Positions 18,960 to 27,896 of a DNA stretch of 32,478 nt are shown piece after piece. This stretch comes from an uncultured Lactobacillus sp. Its GTDB lineage: Bacteria > Bacillota > Bacilli > Lactobacillales > Lactobacillaceae. The stretch is taken from contig CAMLMR010000008.1 of NCBI GenBank assembly GCA_946481335.1, positions 1-32,478 of the forward strand, written 5' to 3'. The notes under the pieces were generated by a model. That model saw nothing but the letters and a program-made list of their open reading frames with translations, was not told the DNA's origin and did no database searches. The first letter of the stretch is position 1, and each line of letters starts with the position of its first letter. The position numbers and the translations under genes are program-made.

Positions 18960-21758
18960 ATGCGTGTAAAAGATACTTTGAACCTAGGTAAGACCAAGTT
19001 TAAGATGCGTGGAAACTTACCTGTTAAGGAAGTTGAAAGACAAAAAGCATGGGAAGACAATCACGTCTACCAAATGAGACAAAAACTAAACGAAGGAAAG
19101 CCATCATTTGTTCTTCATGATGGACCTCCATATGCTAATGGTGACATTCATATGGGACATGCTTTAAACAAAATTTCAAAGGACTTTATCGTAAGATACA
19201 AGTCAATGAATGGCTTTAGAGCACCTTATGTACCAGGTTGGGATACTCACGGTTTACCAATCGAACAAAAGCTTACTCAAGCTGGATATGACAGAAAGAA
19301 AATGGATACTAATGAGTTCAGAAAACTTTGTCATGAATATGCTTTGAAGCAAGTTGATCGTCAAAGAGAAGGTTTCAAACGTTTAGGTGTTACTGGTGAA
19401 TGGGACAACCCATACTTAACTTTAAAGCCTGAATTTGAAGCTGCTGAAATTCGTGTCTTTGGTAAGATGGCTGAAAAAGGCTTAATTTACCGTGGTAAGA
19501 AACCAGTTATCTGGTCATGGTCTTCAGAATCAGCTCTAGCTGAAGCCGAAGTTGAATACCACGACATCGAATCACCTTCAGCTTTCTATGCCGAAAAGGT
19601 TGTTGACGGTAAGGGTGTTTTAGACGAAGACAACACATACATGGTTGTATGGACTACTACTCCATGGACCATTCCTGCCTCAATGGGTATCACAATTGAT
19701 GCCGGATTCGACTACGCTGTTGTTAAACCAGCTAACGATGATCGTAAGTTTGTTTTAGCTGCAGAATTAGTTGAAGAAGATGCTGAACTATTCGGCTGGG
19801 AAAACTACGAAATTGTTAAGACCGTTAGAGGTCAAGAACTAGAAGGTGTATTAGCTCAACATCCATTTATGGACAGACAACTATTAACCATGCTAGGTGA
19901 TTTCGTTACCATCGATACTGGTACTGGTTTAGTTCATACTGCTCCTGGATTTGGGGAAGATGACTACTACGTTGGTAAGTCATACGGCCTAGAAGTCTTC
20001 GTTGACGTTGACGCTCAAGGTTACTTAACTAAGGAAGCTGGTCCAGATTTCGAAGGTGTCTTCTACGATGATGCAAATGAAATTTCATTAAACAAGTTAA
20101 AAGAAAAGAACTTATTATTGAAGTATCAACCAATCACTCATAGTTACCCATTTGATTGGAGAACTAAGAAGCCAGTTATTTACCGTGCTACTGATCAATG
20201 GTTTGCTTCAGTTGATAAGATTAGAGATGACATTCTAAATGCCATCGAAGATGTTCAATTCAAACCTGAATGGGGTAAGAAACGTCTATACAACATGATT
20301 AAAGACCGTGGTGATTGGGTAATCTCAAGACAACGTGTTTGGGGTGTTCCACTACCAATCTTCTATGGTGAAGATGGCACTCCTATCATCACTAAAGAAA
20401 CTACTGACCACGTTGCTGATTTATTCGCAAAACATGGTTCAGATATTTGGTTCGAAAAAGAAGCTAAGGATCTATTACCAGAAGGATTCACTAGTGAACA
20501 TTCACCAAATGGTAAGTTTACTAAGGAAAACGATATCATGGATGTATGGTTTGATTCAGGTTCATCACACCAAGGTGTTTGTGCTGAACGTGATTACCTA
20601 ACATACCCTGCAGACCTATACCTAGAAGGTTCTGACCAATACCGTGGATGGTTCAACTCAAGTTTAATTACTAGTGTTGCATTTAGCGGTAAGGCTCCAT
20701 ACAAGCAACTATTATCACAAGGATTCACTCTTGACGGTGAAGGTCACAAGATGAGTAAATCACTTGGTAATACAATTGCTCCTGATGAAGTTATTAAGAA
20801 GATGGGTGCAGAAATCGTTCGTCTATGGGTAACTTCTGTAGATACTTCTGCCGATGTTCGTGTATCAATGGAAAACTTTGTTAAGATTTCTGATTCATAC
20901 AAGAAGATTAGAAATACCATGAGATACATGCTTGCCAACACTTCAGACTTTGATCCTAAGGAAAACAGTGTTGACTTTGCAGACATGAAGTCAGCTGACC
21001 AATACATGATGGTTAAGCTAAACAACTTTGTAAAAGATATTAAGGCAGACTATGACAACTTTGACTTCTTAAGTTTAAACCGTCGTCTACTCTCATTCAT
21101 TAACGCTGATCTTTCAGCTTTCTACCTAGACTTCGCTAAGGATATCCTATACATCTATGCCGAAGATAGTGCAGAAAGAAGATCAATGCAAACAGTACTT
21201 TACAATGCAGCTGTTGCAATTACTAAGTTAATCACACCAATTCTTCCACATACTGCCGAAGAAATCTGGCCATTCCTATCTGAAAAAGAAGACTTCGTTC
21301 AACTTTCAGAAATGCCAGAACCAATGGACCTACCTGGTGCAGATGAAATTTCATCAAACTGGCACAAGTTCATGGAAGTCAGAGATGACGTCTTGAAGGC
21401 ATTGGAAGAAGCAAGAAATAACAAACTAATTGGTAAGGCTTCTGAAGCTAAACTATCATTATTTGTAAATGATGAAGTAAAATCATTATTAGATAGCCTA
21501 CGCACAAACGTTGGTCAAATCTTAATGGTTTCACAATTAGAAGTAAAAGATTTAGCAGATGCTCCAAGTGATGCACAAAGCTTTAATGACGGTGTTTCAA
21601 TCGTGGTTGAACATGCTGAAGGTGACACTTGTGAACGTTGTCGTCTAATTTCTACAGATGTTGGTTCTGATGCGGATTATCCACAATTCTGTGCACGTTG
21701 TGCTAAAATTGTTCGTGATAACTTCCCAGAAACAGCTACTGAAGGATTCGAAGAATAA
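18960..21758 (+). CDS. ileS: Isoleucyl-tRNA synthetase (ATG 18960 preferred over the track's GTG 18951)
   Basis: [17 protein letters not shown] ... [11 protein letters not shown] ... [11 protein letters not shown]-terminal zinc motif CERCRLIS...[13 protein letters not shown] ribosome-binding site positioned for ATG 18960. Confidence 0.97.
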   Translation: MRVKDTLNLGKTKFKMRGNLPVKEVERQKAWEDNHVYQMRQKLNEGKPSFVLHDGPPYANGDIHMGHALNKISKDFIVRYKSMNGFRAPYVPGWDTHGLPIEQKLTQAGYDRKKMDTNEFRKLCHEYALKQVDRQREGFKRLGVTGEWDNPYLTLKPEFEAAEIRVFGKMAEKGLIYRGKKPVIWSWSSESALAEAEVEYHDIESPSAFYAEKVVDGKGVLDEDNTYMVVWTTTPWTIPASMGITIDAGFDYAVVKPANDDRKFVLAAELVEEDAELFGWENYEIVKTVRGQELEGVLAQHPFMDRQLLTMLGDFVTIDTGTGLVHTAPGFGEDDYYVGKSYGLEVFVDVDAQGYLTKEAGPDFEGVFYDDANEISLNKLKEKNLLLKYQPITHSYPFDWRTKKPVIYRATDQWFASVDKIRDDILNAIEDVQFKPEWGKKRLYNMIKDRGDWVISRQRVWGVPLPIFYGEDGTPIITKETTDHVADLFAKHGSDIWFEKEAKDLLPEGFTSEHSPNGKFTKENDIMDVWFDSGSSHQGVCAERDYLTYPADLYLEGSDQYRGWFNSSLITSVAFSGKAPYKQLLSQGFTLDGEGHKMSKSLGNTIAPDEVIKKMGAEIVRLWVTSVDTSADVRVSMENFVKISDSYKKIRNTMRYMLANTSDFDPKENSVDFADMKSADQYMMVKLNNFVKDIKADYDNFDFLSLNRRLLSFINADLSAFYLDFAKDILYIYAEDSAERRSMQTVLYNAAVAITKLITPILPHTAEEIWPFLSEKEDFVQLSEMPEPMDLPGADEISSNWHKFMEVRDDVLKALEEARNNKLIGKASEAKLSLFVNDEVKSLLDSLRTNVGQILMVSQLEVKDLADAPSDAQSFNDGVSIVVEHAEGDTCERCRLISTDVGSDADYPQFCARCAKIVRDNFPETATEGFEE

Positions 21759-21763
21759 TCGGT

Positions 21764-21790
21764 AAAAAACTGGGATTATCCCAGTTTTTT
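21764..21790 (+). terminator. Intrinsic terminator after ileS
   Basis: AAAAAACTGGGATTATCCCAGTTTTTT. Confidence 0.92.
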
Positions 21791-21809
21791 ATTTTTAAGG
21801 AGAAATAAT

Positions 21810-22013
21810 ATGATTAAAGGTAAAGTAAATAATTTTAACCCAGATCACGATTTTGGTTTTTTAAAGGGCGAAGACAAGAACAAAGTCTTTTTCCATGGTT
21901 CAGCTGTTGAAAACAAGACTAGAAATGAAATTGAAATTGGTCAACAAGTGGAATACCAAATTGCACAAGGCATGAAGGGACCACAAGCTGTTAAAATTCG
22001 TGTAATTGATTAG
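21810..22013 (+). CDS. Divergent cold-shock-domain protein
   Basis: 67 aa: MIKGKVNNFNPDHDFGFLKGEDKNKVFFHGSAVENKT...IGQQVEYQIAQGMKGPQAVKIRVID, alignable end to end with CspA/CspB. Confidence 0.85.
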   Translation: MIKGKVNNFNPDHDFGFLKGEDKNKVFFHGSAVENKTRNEIEIGQQVEYQIAQGMKGPQAVKIRVID

Positions 22014-22021
22014 TCAGTCCA

Positions 22022-22050
22022 TTGAAAAAACATTTAAATATATATAGAAT
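22022..22050 (+). promoter_or_regulatory. Candidate promoter for nudF operon
   Basis: TTGAAA - 17 nt - TAGAAT. Confidence 0.62.
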
Positions 22051-22079
22051 GAATGTATAACTAAAAAAGGGCTGATAAT

Positions 22080-22634
22080 ATGGATTTAGAGGAAAAGGTA
22101 CTAGGGGTAGAACCCAAGTATGATGGCGCAATTATCAATGTTGAAAAACAAACTGTTGAATTGCCAAACGGTGAAACATCAACTAGAGATGTTGTTCATC
22201 ATTCCAATGCCGTTGGTATTTTAGTCTTAACTAAGAACAATAAGATGCTATTGGAAACCCAATGGAGAGCTCCTGTTGCCAAGGCAACAATTGAAATTCC
22301 AGCAGGAAAAGTTGATAGTAGAGACCACGGCACAGCGTTGGATACTGTAGTTCGTGAGTTGAATGAAGAAACTAGATACAAGGCTAATAACATCAAACGA
22401 ATCACCGGATTTTATTCAAGTGTTGGTTTCTGTGATGAATACATGGATCTATACTTGGCAACTGATTTAGAACCAGTTGAAGATGAATTACCAAGAGATC
22501 AAGGTGAATACTTGAAAATTAAGGAATACTCACTTGATGAAGCCATGGCAATGATTGAAAGTGGCGAAATCGAGGATGCTAAGACAATTACTGCTATTTA
22601 TTATTGGAAGTTACATGACAAGATTGGTCTTTAA
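22080..22634 (+). CDS. NUDIX hydrolase, ADP-ribose pyrophosphatase-like
   Basis: IEIPAGKVDSRDHGTALDTVVRELNEETRY Nudix box variant. Confidence 0.9.
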   Translation: MDLEEKVLGVEPKYDGAIINVEKQTVELPNGETSTRDVVHHSNAVGILVLTKNNKMLLETQWRAPVAKATIEIPAGKVDSRDHGTALDTVVRELNEETRYKANNIKRITGFYSSVGFCDEYMDLYLATDLEPVEDELPRDQGEYLKIKEYSLDEAMAMIESGEIEDAKTITAIYYWKLHDKIGL

Positions 22635-22656
22635 TTGATAAAGGAGCAAGTCCAAT

Positions 22657-22908
22657 ATGATAACTAGAAAAGAGTATCAAAATAGTCAAAAAAGAAATAA
22701 CATTGACGATGATTTTATAAAAAGAGACGAACCGGTTGAAGAACCAGCATTGTCAAGAACCCAACCCGAAGAAAAAATGGGTAAGGCACATGCAATGACT
22801 CCAGAGCAAAAGACTAAGCGTTTAGGACGCAGACTTAACTGGGCGATTGTATTATTGATTCTTGCAATCATTGTCGTTTACTTGATATTAATTTACGTCA
22901 ATCCTTAA
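22657..22908 (+). CDS. Small tail-anchored-like membrane protein of unknown function
   Basis: 83 aa; charged hydrophilic N-terminal part followed by one C-terminal TM (LNWAIVLLILAIIVVYLILIYVNP); its stop is 10 nt before the mtnN start. Confidence 0.75.
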   Translation: MITRKEYQNSQKRNNIDDDFIKRDEPVEEPALSRTQPEEKMGKAHAMTPEQKTKRLGRRLNWAIVLLILAIIVVYLILIYVNP

Positions 22909-22918
22909 GGAGATATTT

Positions 22919-23611
22919 ATGAAATTTGGAATTTTATGCGCAATGGATGAAGAAATTAAATCATTGCTAGATAACTTGGACAACACTAAAAAAGTTGAAA
23001 TTAAAGAAATTACCTTTTATGAAGGTAGAATTTCAGGACAAGAAGTAGTTCTTGTTCGTTCAGGAATTGGTAAAGTTGAAGCAGGTTTGACTACCGCTCA
23101 ATTAATTACTAACTTTGATGTTGATATCGTTATTAACTCAGGTTCAGCTGGTGGAATTGGTCAAGGTTTAGCAGTCGGAGATGTTGTTGTTTCAACTGAA
23201 ACTGCATACCATGATGTTGACGCTAGAGCAGCTGGTTATGAATACGGTCAATTACCAGGTCAACCAGCAAGATTTAAGGCCTCAGAAAAATGGGTAAAAG
23301 AAATTACCGAAGCTTCTAAGGAAGTAGGCCTAAATGTTCAAAAGGGCCTAATTGTTACAGGTGATCAATTTGTTGCTGACCAAGCAGTTATTGATAACAT
23401 CTTAAAGAACTTCCCGGATGCTCTTTCATGTGAAATGGAAGGTGCCGCTGTGGGACAAGTTGCTAACCAATTTGATATTCCATACGTTGTAGTTAGAGCT
23501 ATGTCAGATAACGCTAACGGTGATGCTGACAGAAGCTTTGACGAATTTATTATTGATGCAGGTAAGAAATCTGCACAAATGTTATTAGACTTATTCGCAA
23601 ATCAAAAATAG
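22919..23611 (+). CDS. mtnN: 5'-methylthioadenosine/S-adenosylhomocysteine nucleosidase
   Basis: MKFGILCAMDEEIKSLL ... INSGSAGGIGQGLAVGDVVVSTE ... CEMEGAAVGQVANQFDIPYVVVRAMSD. Confidence 0.96.
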   Translation: MKFGILCAMDEEIKSLLDNLDNTKKVEIKEITFYEGRISGQEVVLVRSGIGKVEAGLTTAQLITNFDVDIVINSGSAGGIGQGLAVGDVVVSTETAYHDVDARAAGYEYGQLPGQPARFKASEKWVKEITEASKEVGLNVQKGLIVTGDQFVADQAVIDNILKNFPDALSCEMEGAAVGQVANQFDIPYVVVRAMSDNANGDADRSFDEFIIDAGKKSAQMLLDLFANQK

Positions 23612-23628
23612 AAGGGGTTTAGGTATAC

Positions 23629-24783
23629 TTGACTGAAATCTACTTAGATAATGCCGCTACTACTCCAATGGATAAAAACGTTTTGAATGATATGTACGAT
23701 AAGATGCAAAACGTATACGGTAACGCTTCTACCTTGTATAGCATTGGTAGAAAAGCCCACACCGTCCTGGAAGATAGTAGAGACATTATTGCCAACAGTA
23801 TTAATGCGAAGCCAGACGAAATTATTTTTACAAGTGGTGGTAGTGAAAGTGATAATACCGCAATTCTTCAAACTGCTGAAACAAGAAAGAATTTAGGAAA
23901 CCATATTATTACTACTGCCATTGAACACGAAGCAGTGTTAAAACCACTTGCTTATCTTGAAGAACAAGGGTTTAAGGTAACTTACCTACCAGTTGATGAA
24001 ACTGGGGTAATTAGTTTAGACGACTTCAAGAATGCATTAGATGACGATACCATTTTGGTAACCATCATGACTGCTAACAATGAGGTTGGTTCTCACATGC
24101 CAATTCACGAAATTGGTGAAATCTTAAAGGACCACCAAGCATGGTTCCATACCGATGCTGTTCAAGCTTATGGTTTGTTAGATATTGATGTAAATGAGGA
24201 CCACATTGATTTACTATCAACATCTGCTCATAAGATTAATGGTCCTAAGATGACTGGTTTCTTATACAGACGAACTGGGGTAGATTTTCCAAGTTTTGTA
24301 AAAGGTGGAGACCAAGAAAAAAAGCGTCGTGCCGGAACAGAAAATATTCCTGCAATCTCCGGATTTGCGACCGCGGTTTCTCAAATTACACCTGAATTAA
24401 AGCACGAACTACACGATCGTTATTATGGATTTAAGCACCAAATCATCGATGCCTTAAACGATAATGACATTGATTTCGTTGTTAATGGAACAGTTGAAGA
24501 TAACCCAGTCCAACACGTGTTTAACATTTGGATTAAGGGAATTGCTTCAGACATTATTTTGGCTAATTTGGACTTGGAAGGAATTGCGATTTCAGCTGGA
24601 TCAGCATGTACAGCTGGGAACATTGAACCATCACATGTTTTGATGGCGATGTTTGGTAATGATACCAATCGTTCCTCTCAATCAATTCGAATTAGTTTTG
24701 GTAAATTCACAACAGAATCAGAAATCGAATCCTTTACAACATCATTAGTAAAGGTAATTAAGAGAATAAAGAAGGTTGACTAA
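23629..24783 (+). CDS. Cysteine desulfurase (IscS/NifS family)
   Basis: TTG start; EIYLDNAATTPMD ... SAHKINGPKMTGFLYRR (PLP Lys) ... SAGSACTAG (catalytic Cys). Confidence 0.95.
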   Translation: MTEIYLDNAATTPMDKNVLNDMYDKMQNVYGNASTLYSIGRKAHTVLEDSRDIIANSINAKPDEIIFTSGGSESDNTAILQTAETRKNLGNHIITTAIEHEAVLKPLAYLEEQGFKVTYLPVDETGVISLDDFKNALDDDTILVTIMTANNEVGSHMPIHEIGEILKDHQAWFHTDAVQAYGLLDIDVNEDHIDLLSTSAHKINGPKMTGFLYRRTGVDFPSFVKGGDQEKKRRAGTENIPAISGFATAVSQITPELKHELHDRYYGFKHQIIDALNDNDIDFVVNGTVEDNPVQHVFNIWIKGIASDIILANLDLEGIAISAGSACTAGNIEPSHVLMAMFGNDTNRSSQSIRISFGKFTTESEIESFTTSLVKVIKRIKKVD

Positions 24784-24784
24784 T

Positions 24785-25123
24785 ATGGCTTTTGAAACAG
24801 CAACTCAATTACAAGGTGATTCTAAAACATACGCAGTTAGTCCTGAAATCAAGAAATTCACACTATCTGACATGGGTTTTGTAAAGACTAATGCTGGTAA
24901 CTTTCAATTTGAAAGAACATTAGATCCAGAAGATCCTTATAATGGTATCAAACTAAAGATTGTCTTTAAGAGTGATTTAAAATCATTTAAGATGAGTACC
25001 ATTACTGCAAATGGTTTAAATAAGGTTAATATTTTTACCAACAAAAATGCTGATGCATTAGTTGAACAATTCAATTTCTTAATGGATAACTTTGTGGAAA
25101 GAAAAGTTTTCGTGAGAAAATAA
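24785..25123 (+). CDS. DUF1831-like protein (ATG 24785 preferred over track TTG 24776)
   Basis: MAFETATQLQGDSKTYAVSPEIKKFTLSDMGFVKTNAGNFQFERTLDPEDPYNG...; placed directly between the cysteine desulfurase and mnmA. Confidence 0.8.
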   Translation: MAFETATQLQGDSKTYAVSPEIKKFTLSDMGFVKTNAGNFQFERTLDPEDPYNGIKLKIVFKSDLKSFKMSTITANGLNKVNIFTNKNADALVEQFNFLMDNFVERKVFVRK

Positions 25124-25125
25124 TT

Positions 25126-25154
25126 AAAAAGAGGGCTTAATAGCCCTCTTTTTT
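25126..25154 (+). terminator. Intrinsic terminator after DUF1831 gene
   Basis: AAAAAGAGGGCT taa TAGCCCTCTTTTTT. Confidence 0.92.
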
Positions 25155-25169
25155 GCATCTTCATTGCAA

Positions 25170-25196
25170 TTGATACGGTAAATGGGTTATTATACT
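25170..25196 (+). promoter_or_regulatory. Candidate mnmA promoter
   Basis: TTGATA - 15 nt - TATACT; spacer shorter than ideal. Confidence 0.4.
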
Positions 25197-25263
25197 TTTT
25201 ATGGAATATACGACCTTCAAATCGTAGATTCTAAGAATCTAAAAGAAATGATGGTGATTTTAA

Positions 25264-26391
<1,128 letters not shown>

Positions 26392-26395
26392 AACC

Positions 26396-26429
26396 AAAAG
26401 ATGCTTATTTATTAAGCATCTTTTTTTAT
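26396..26429 (+). terminator. Intrinsic terminator after mnmA
   Basis: AAAAGATGCTTA tttat TAAGCATCTTTTTTT. Confidence 0.93.
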
Positions 26430-26436
26430 ATAAACT

Positions 26437-26465
26437 TTGAATTTATCCGCATAAATTGAGATAAT
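26437..26465 (+). promoter_or_regulatory. Candidate promoter for histidine phosphatase/TPR/recD2 operon
   Basis: TTGAAT - 17 nt - GATAAT. Confidence 0.6.
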
Positions 26466-26496
26466 ATAGATAAATCAAAATGAACGAGGGATAAAA

Positions 26497-27153
26497 GTGA
26501 AACTTTACTTTGTAAGACATGGAAAAACTGAATGGAATCTAGAAAGTAGATACCAAGGTGCTGGGGGAGACTCCGAGTTGTTACCAGAAAGCTATAAACA
26601 AATGGATCAATTGGGTGATTACCTAAAGAATGTTAAGTTCAGTCACGCATACTCTAGCCCCATTAAACGTGCCCGTGTTACTGCTTTTAGAGTTATCCAA
26701 CACTTCCACAGAAAACCACAGTTAACTCTATGGAACCGATTTGAAGAGTTTCATTTAGGTAAGATGGAAGGCCAAAAGTTTGACGATGTAAAAAAACAAT
26801 TTCCAGAAAGTTTTGACAATTTCAGAAATCATCCAGAAAAATACGATGCCGACGAAATTGGTGGAGAGAGTTTTAATGACGTAATTAGCAGAATGCAGTA
26901 TGCTATTAAACGTGTTGTAAATGAAAACGATAATGAAGACAACGTTATTATTTTCAGCCACGGTGCTGCCCTAAACGCTTTAATCAATTCTCTGTTAGGT
27001 GTTGAGATTAAAGATTTAAGAAAACGTGGGGGACTAGCAAATACTAGTACAACCATTTTAGAAACAAACGATGGCGGAAAGTCATTTGAACTAGTAAGTT
27101 GGAATAATACTGAATATCTTACAAAGAAAACAGATAAAACTGACGTAATTTAA
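26497..27153 (+). CDS. Histidine phosphatase family protein (phosphoglycerate mutase-like)
   Basis: LYFVRHGKTEWNLESRYQG ... AYSSPIKRARVTA ... IIFSHGAALNAL. Confidence 0.93.
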   Translation: MKLYFVRHGKTEWNLESRYQGAGGDSELLPESYKQMDQLGDYLKNVKFSHAYSSPIKRARVTAFRVIQHFHRKPQLTLWNRFEEFHLGKMEGQKFDDVKKQFPESFDNFRNHPEKYDADEIGGESFNDVISRMQYAIKRVVNENDNEDNVIIFSHGAALNALINSLLGVEIKDLRKRGGLANTSTTILETNDGGKSFELVSWNNTEYLTKKTDKTDVI

Positions 27154-27169
27154 TATGTAGGTGATTAAA

Positions 27170-27883
27170 ATGGATCAAAAGTCTGAAGAAATTAAAGAAA
27201 AGCAACAAGCTGTTGAAAAGAAACGCGAAGAACAACAAAAGAAGGCTGATGAAACACTTCATCGCCTAGTTGAAGATATTGATAATCATCCAGATGATTA
27301 CCGTACCTACTACGACTTAGGAAGTTTTTTGGTTCAATTACATAACTATACCCAAGCCGAAGAATTAATGATGAAAGCACTAGGACTATTTGCCGACAGA
27401 AGTAAAAAGGCTAAGGAAACATTGGTATACGGCCTAGGTAACGTTTACTATGCAGCGGGTGAATATGATAAGGCAATTGAACAATTTAACAACCTATCAG
27501 ACGGTGACATGAAGACAGATGCTTATATCATGTTAGCCCAAAGTTATATGGCTAAAGAAGACTACAAAAAAGCCGTTGTCTTTGCCTTAACCGCACAAGG
27601 ATTTAGAAGACAAGACCCAGAAATAAACTACCTACTAGCAAGTAGTTTATTAGCACTAGGTAATTTTAGTGAAGCAGCGGAATTCTATGACAAGGTACTA
27701 CAAGCTAAACCAAAAGATGGTAAGGCTAACTTTGATCGTGGAATTGTCGCAATGGTATTGGAAGAAGACTTTAACCAATATTTCGAAATTGCCAAACGAG
27801 AAGATCCTAAGTACTTTGAAAAGGGTCAAAAACGATTAGCAGATATCGAAAAGTTTATTCAAGTAAAAAATGGTAAAAAATAA
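27170..27883 (+). CDS. TPR-repeat protein (ATG 27170 preferred over track GTG 27161)
   Basis: Tandem TPR-like helices (YGLGNVYYAAGEYDKAIEQFNNL, IMLAQSYMAKEDYKKAVVFAL, YLLASSLLALGNFSEAAEFYDKVLQAKP). Confidence 0.88.
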   Translation: MDQKSEEIKEKQQAVEKKREEQQKKADETLHRLVEDIDNHPDDYRTYYDLGSFLVQLHNYTQAEELMMKALGLFADRSKKAKETLVYGLGNVYYAAGEYDKAIEQFNNLSDGDMKTDAYIMLAQSYMAKEDYKKAVVFALTAQGFRRQDPEINYLLASSLLALGNFSEAAEFYDKVLQAKPKDGKANFDRGIVAMVLEEDFNQYFEIAKREDPKYFEKGQKRLADIEKFIQVKNGKK

Positions 27884-27896
27884 GGGGAGATAGGCC

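Noticed and set aside
18951-18962. GTG 18951 as ileS start (MCVMRVKD...)
   Set aside because: ATG 18960 has better spacing from the GGGAG ribosome-binding site and gives the usual IleS N-terminus [14 protein letters not shown].
20335-20601. 88-aa plus-strand alternative-frame ORF inside ileS
   Set aside because: Overlaps a conserved ileS region in another frame, no ribosome-binding site or motif.
23687-23896. 69-aa alternative-frame ORF inside the cysteine desulfurase gene
   Set aside because: Fully inside a conserved gene, no supporting signal.
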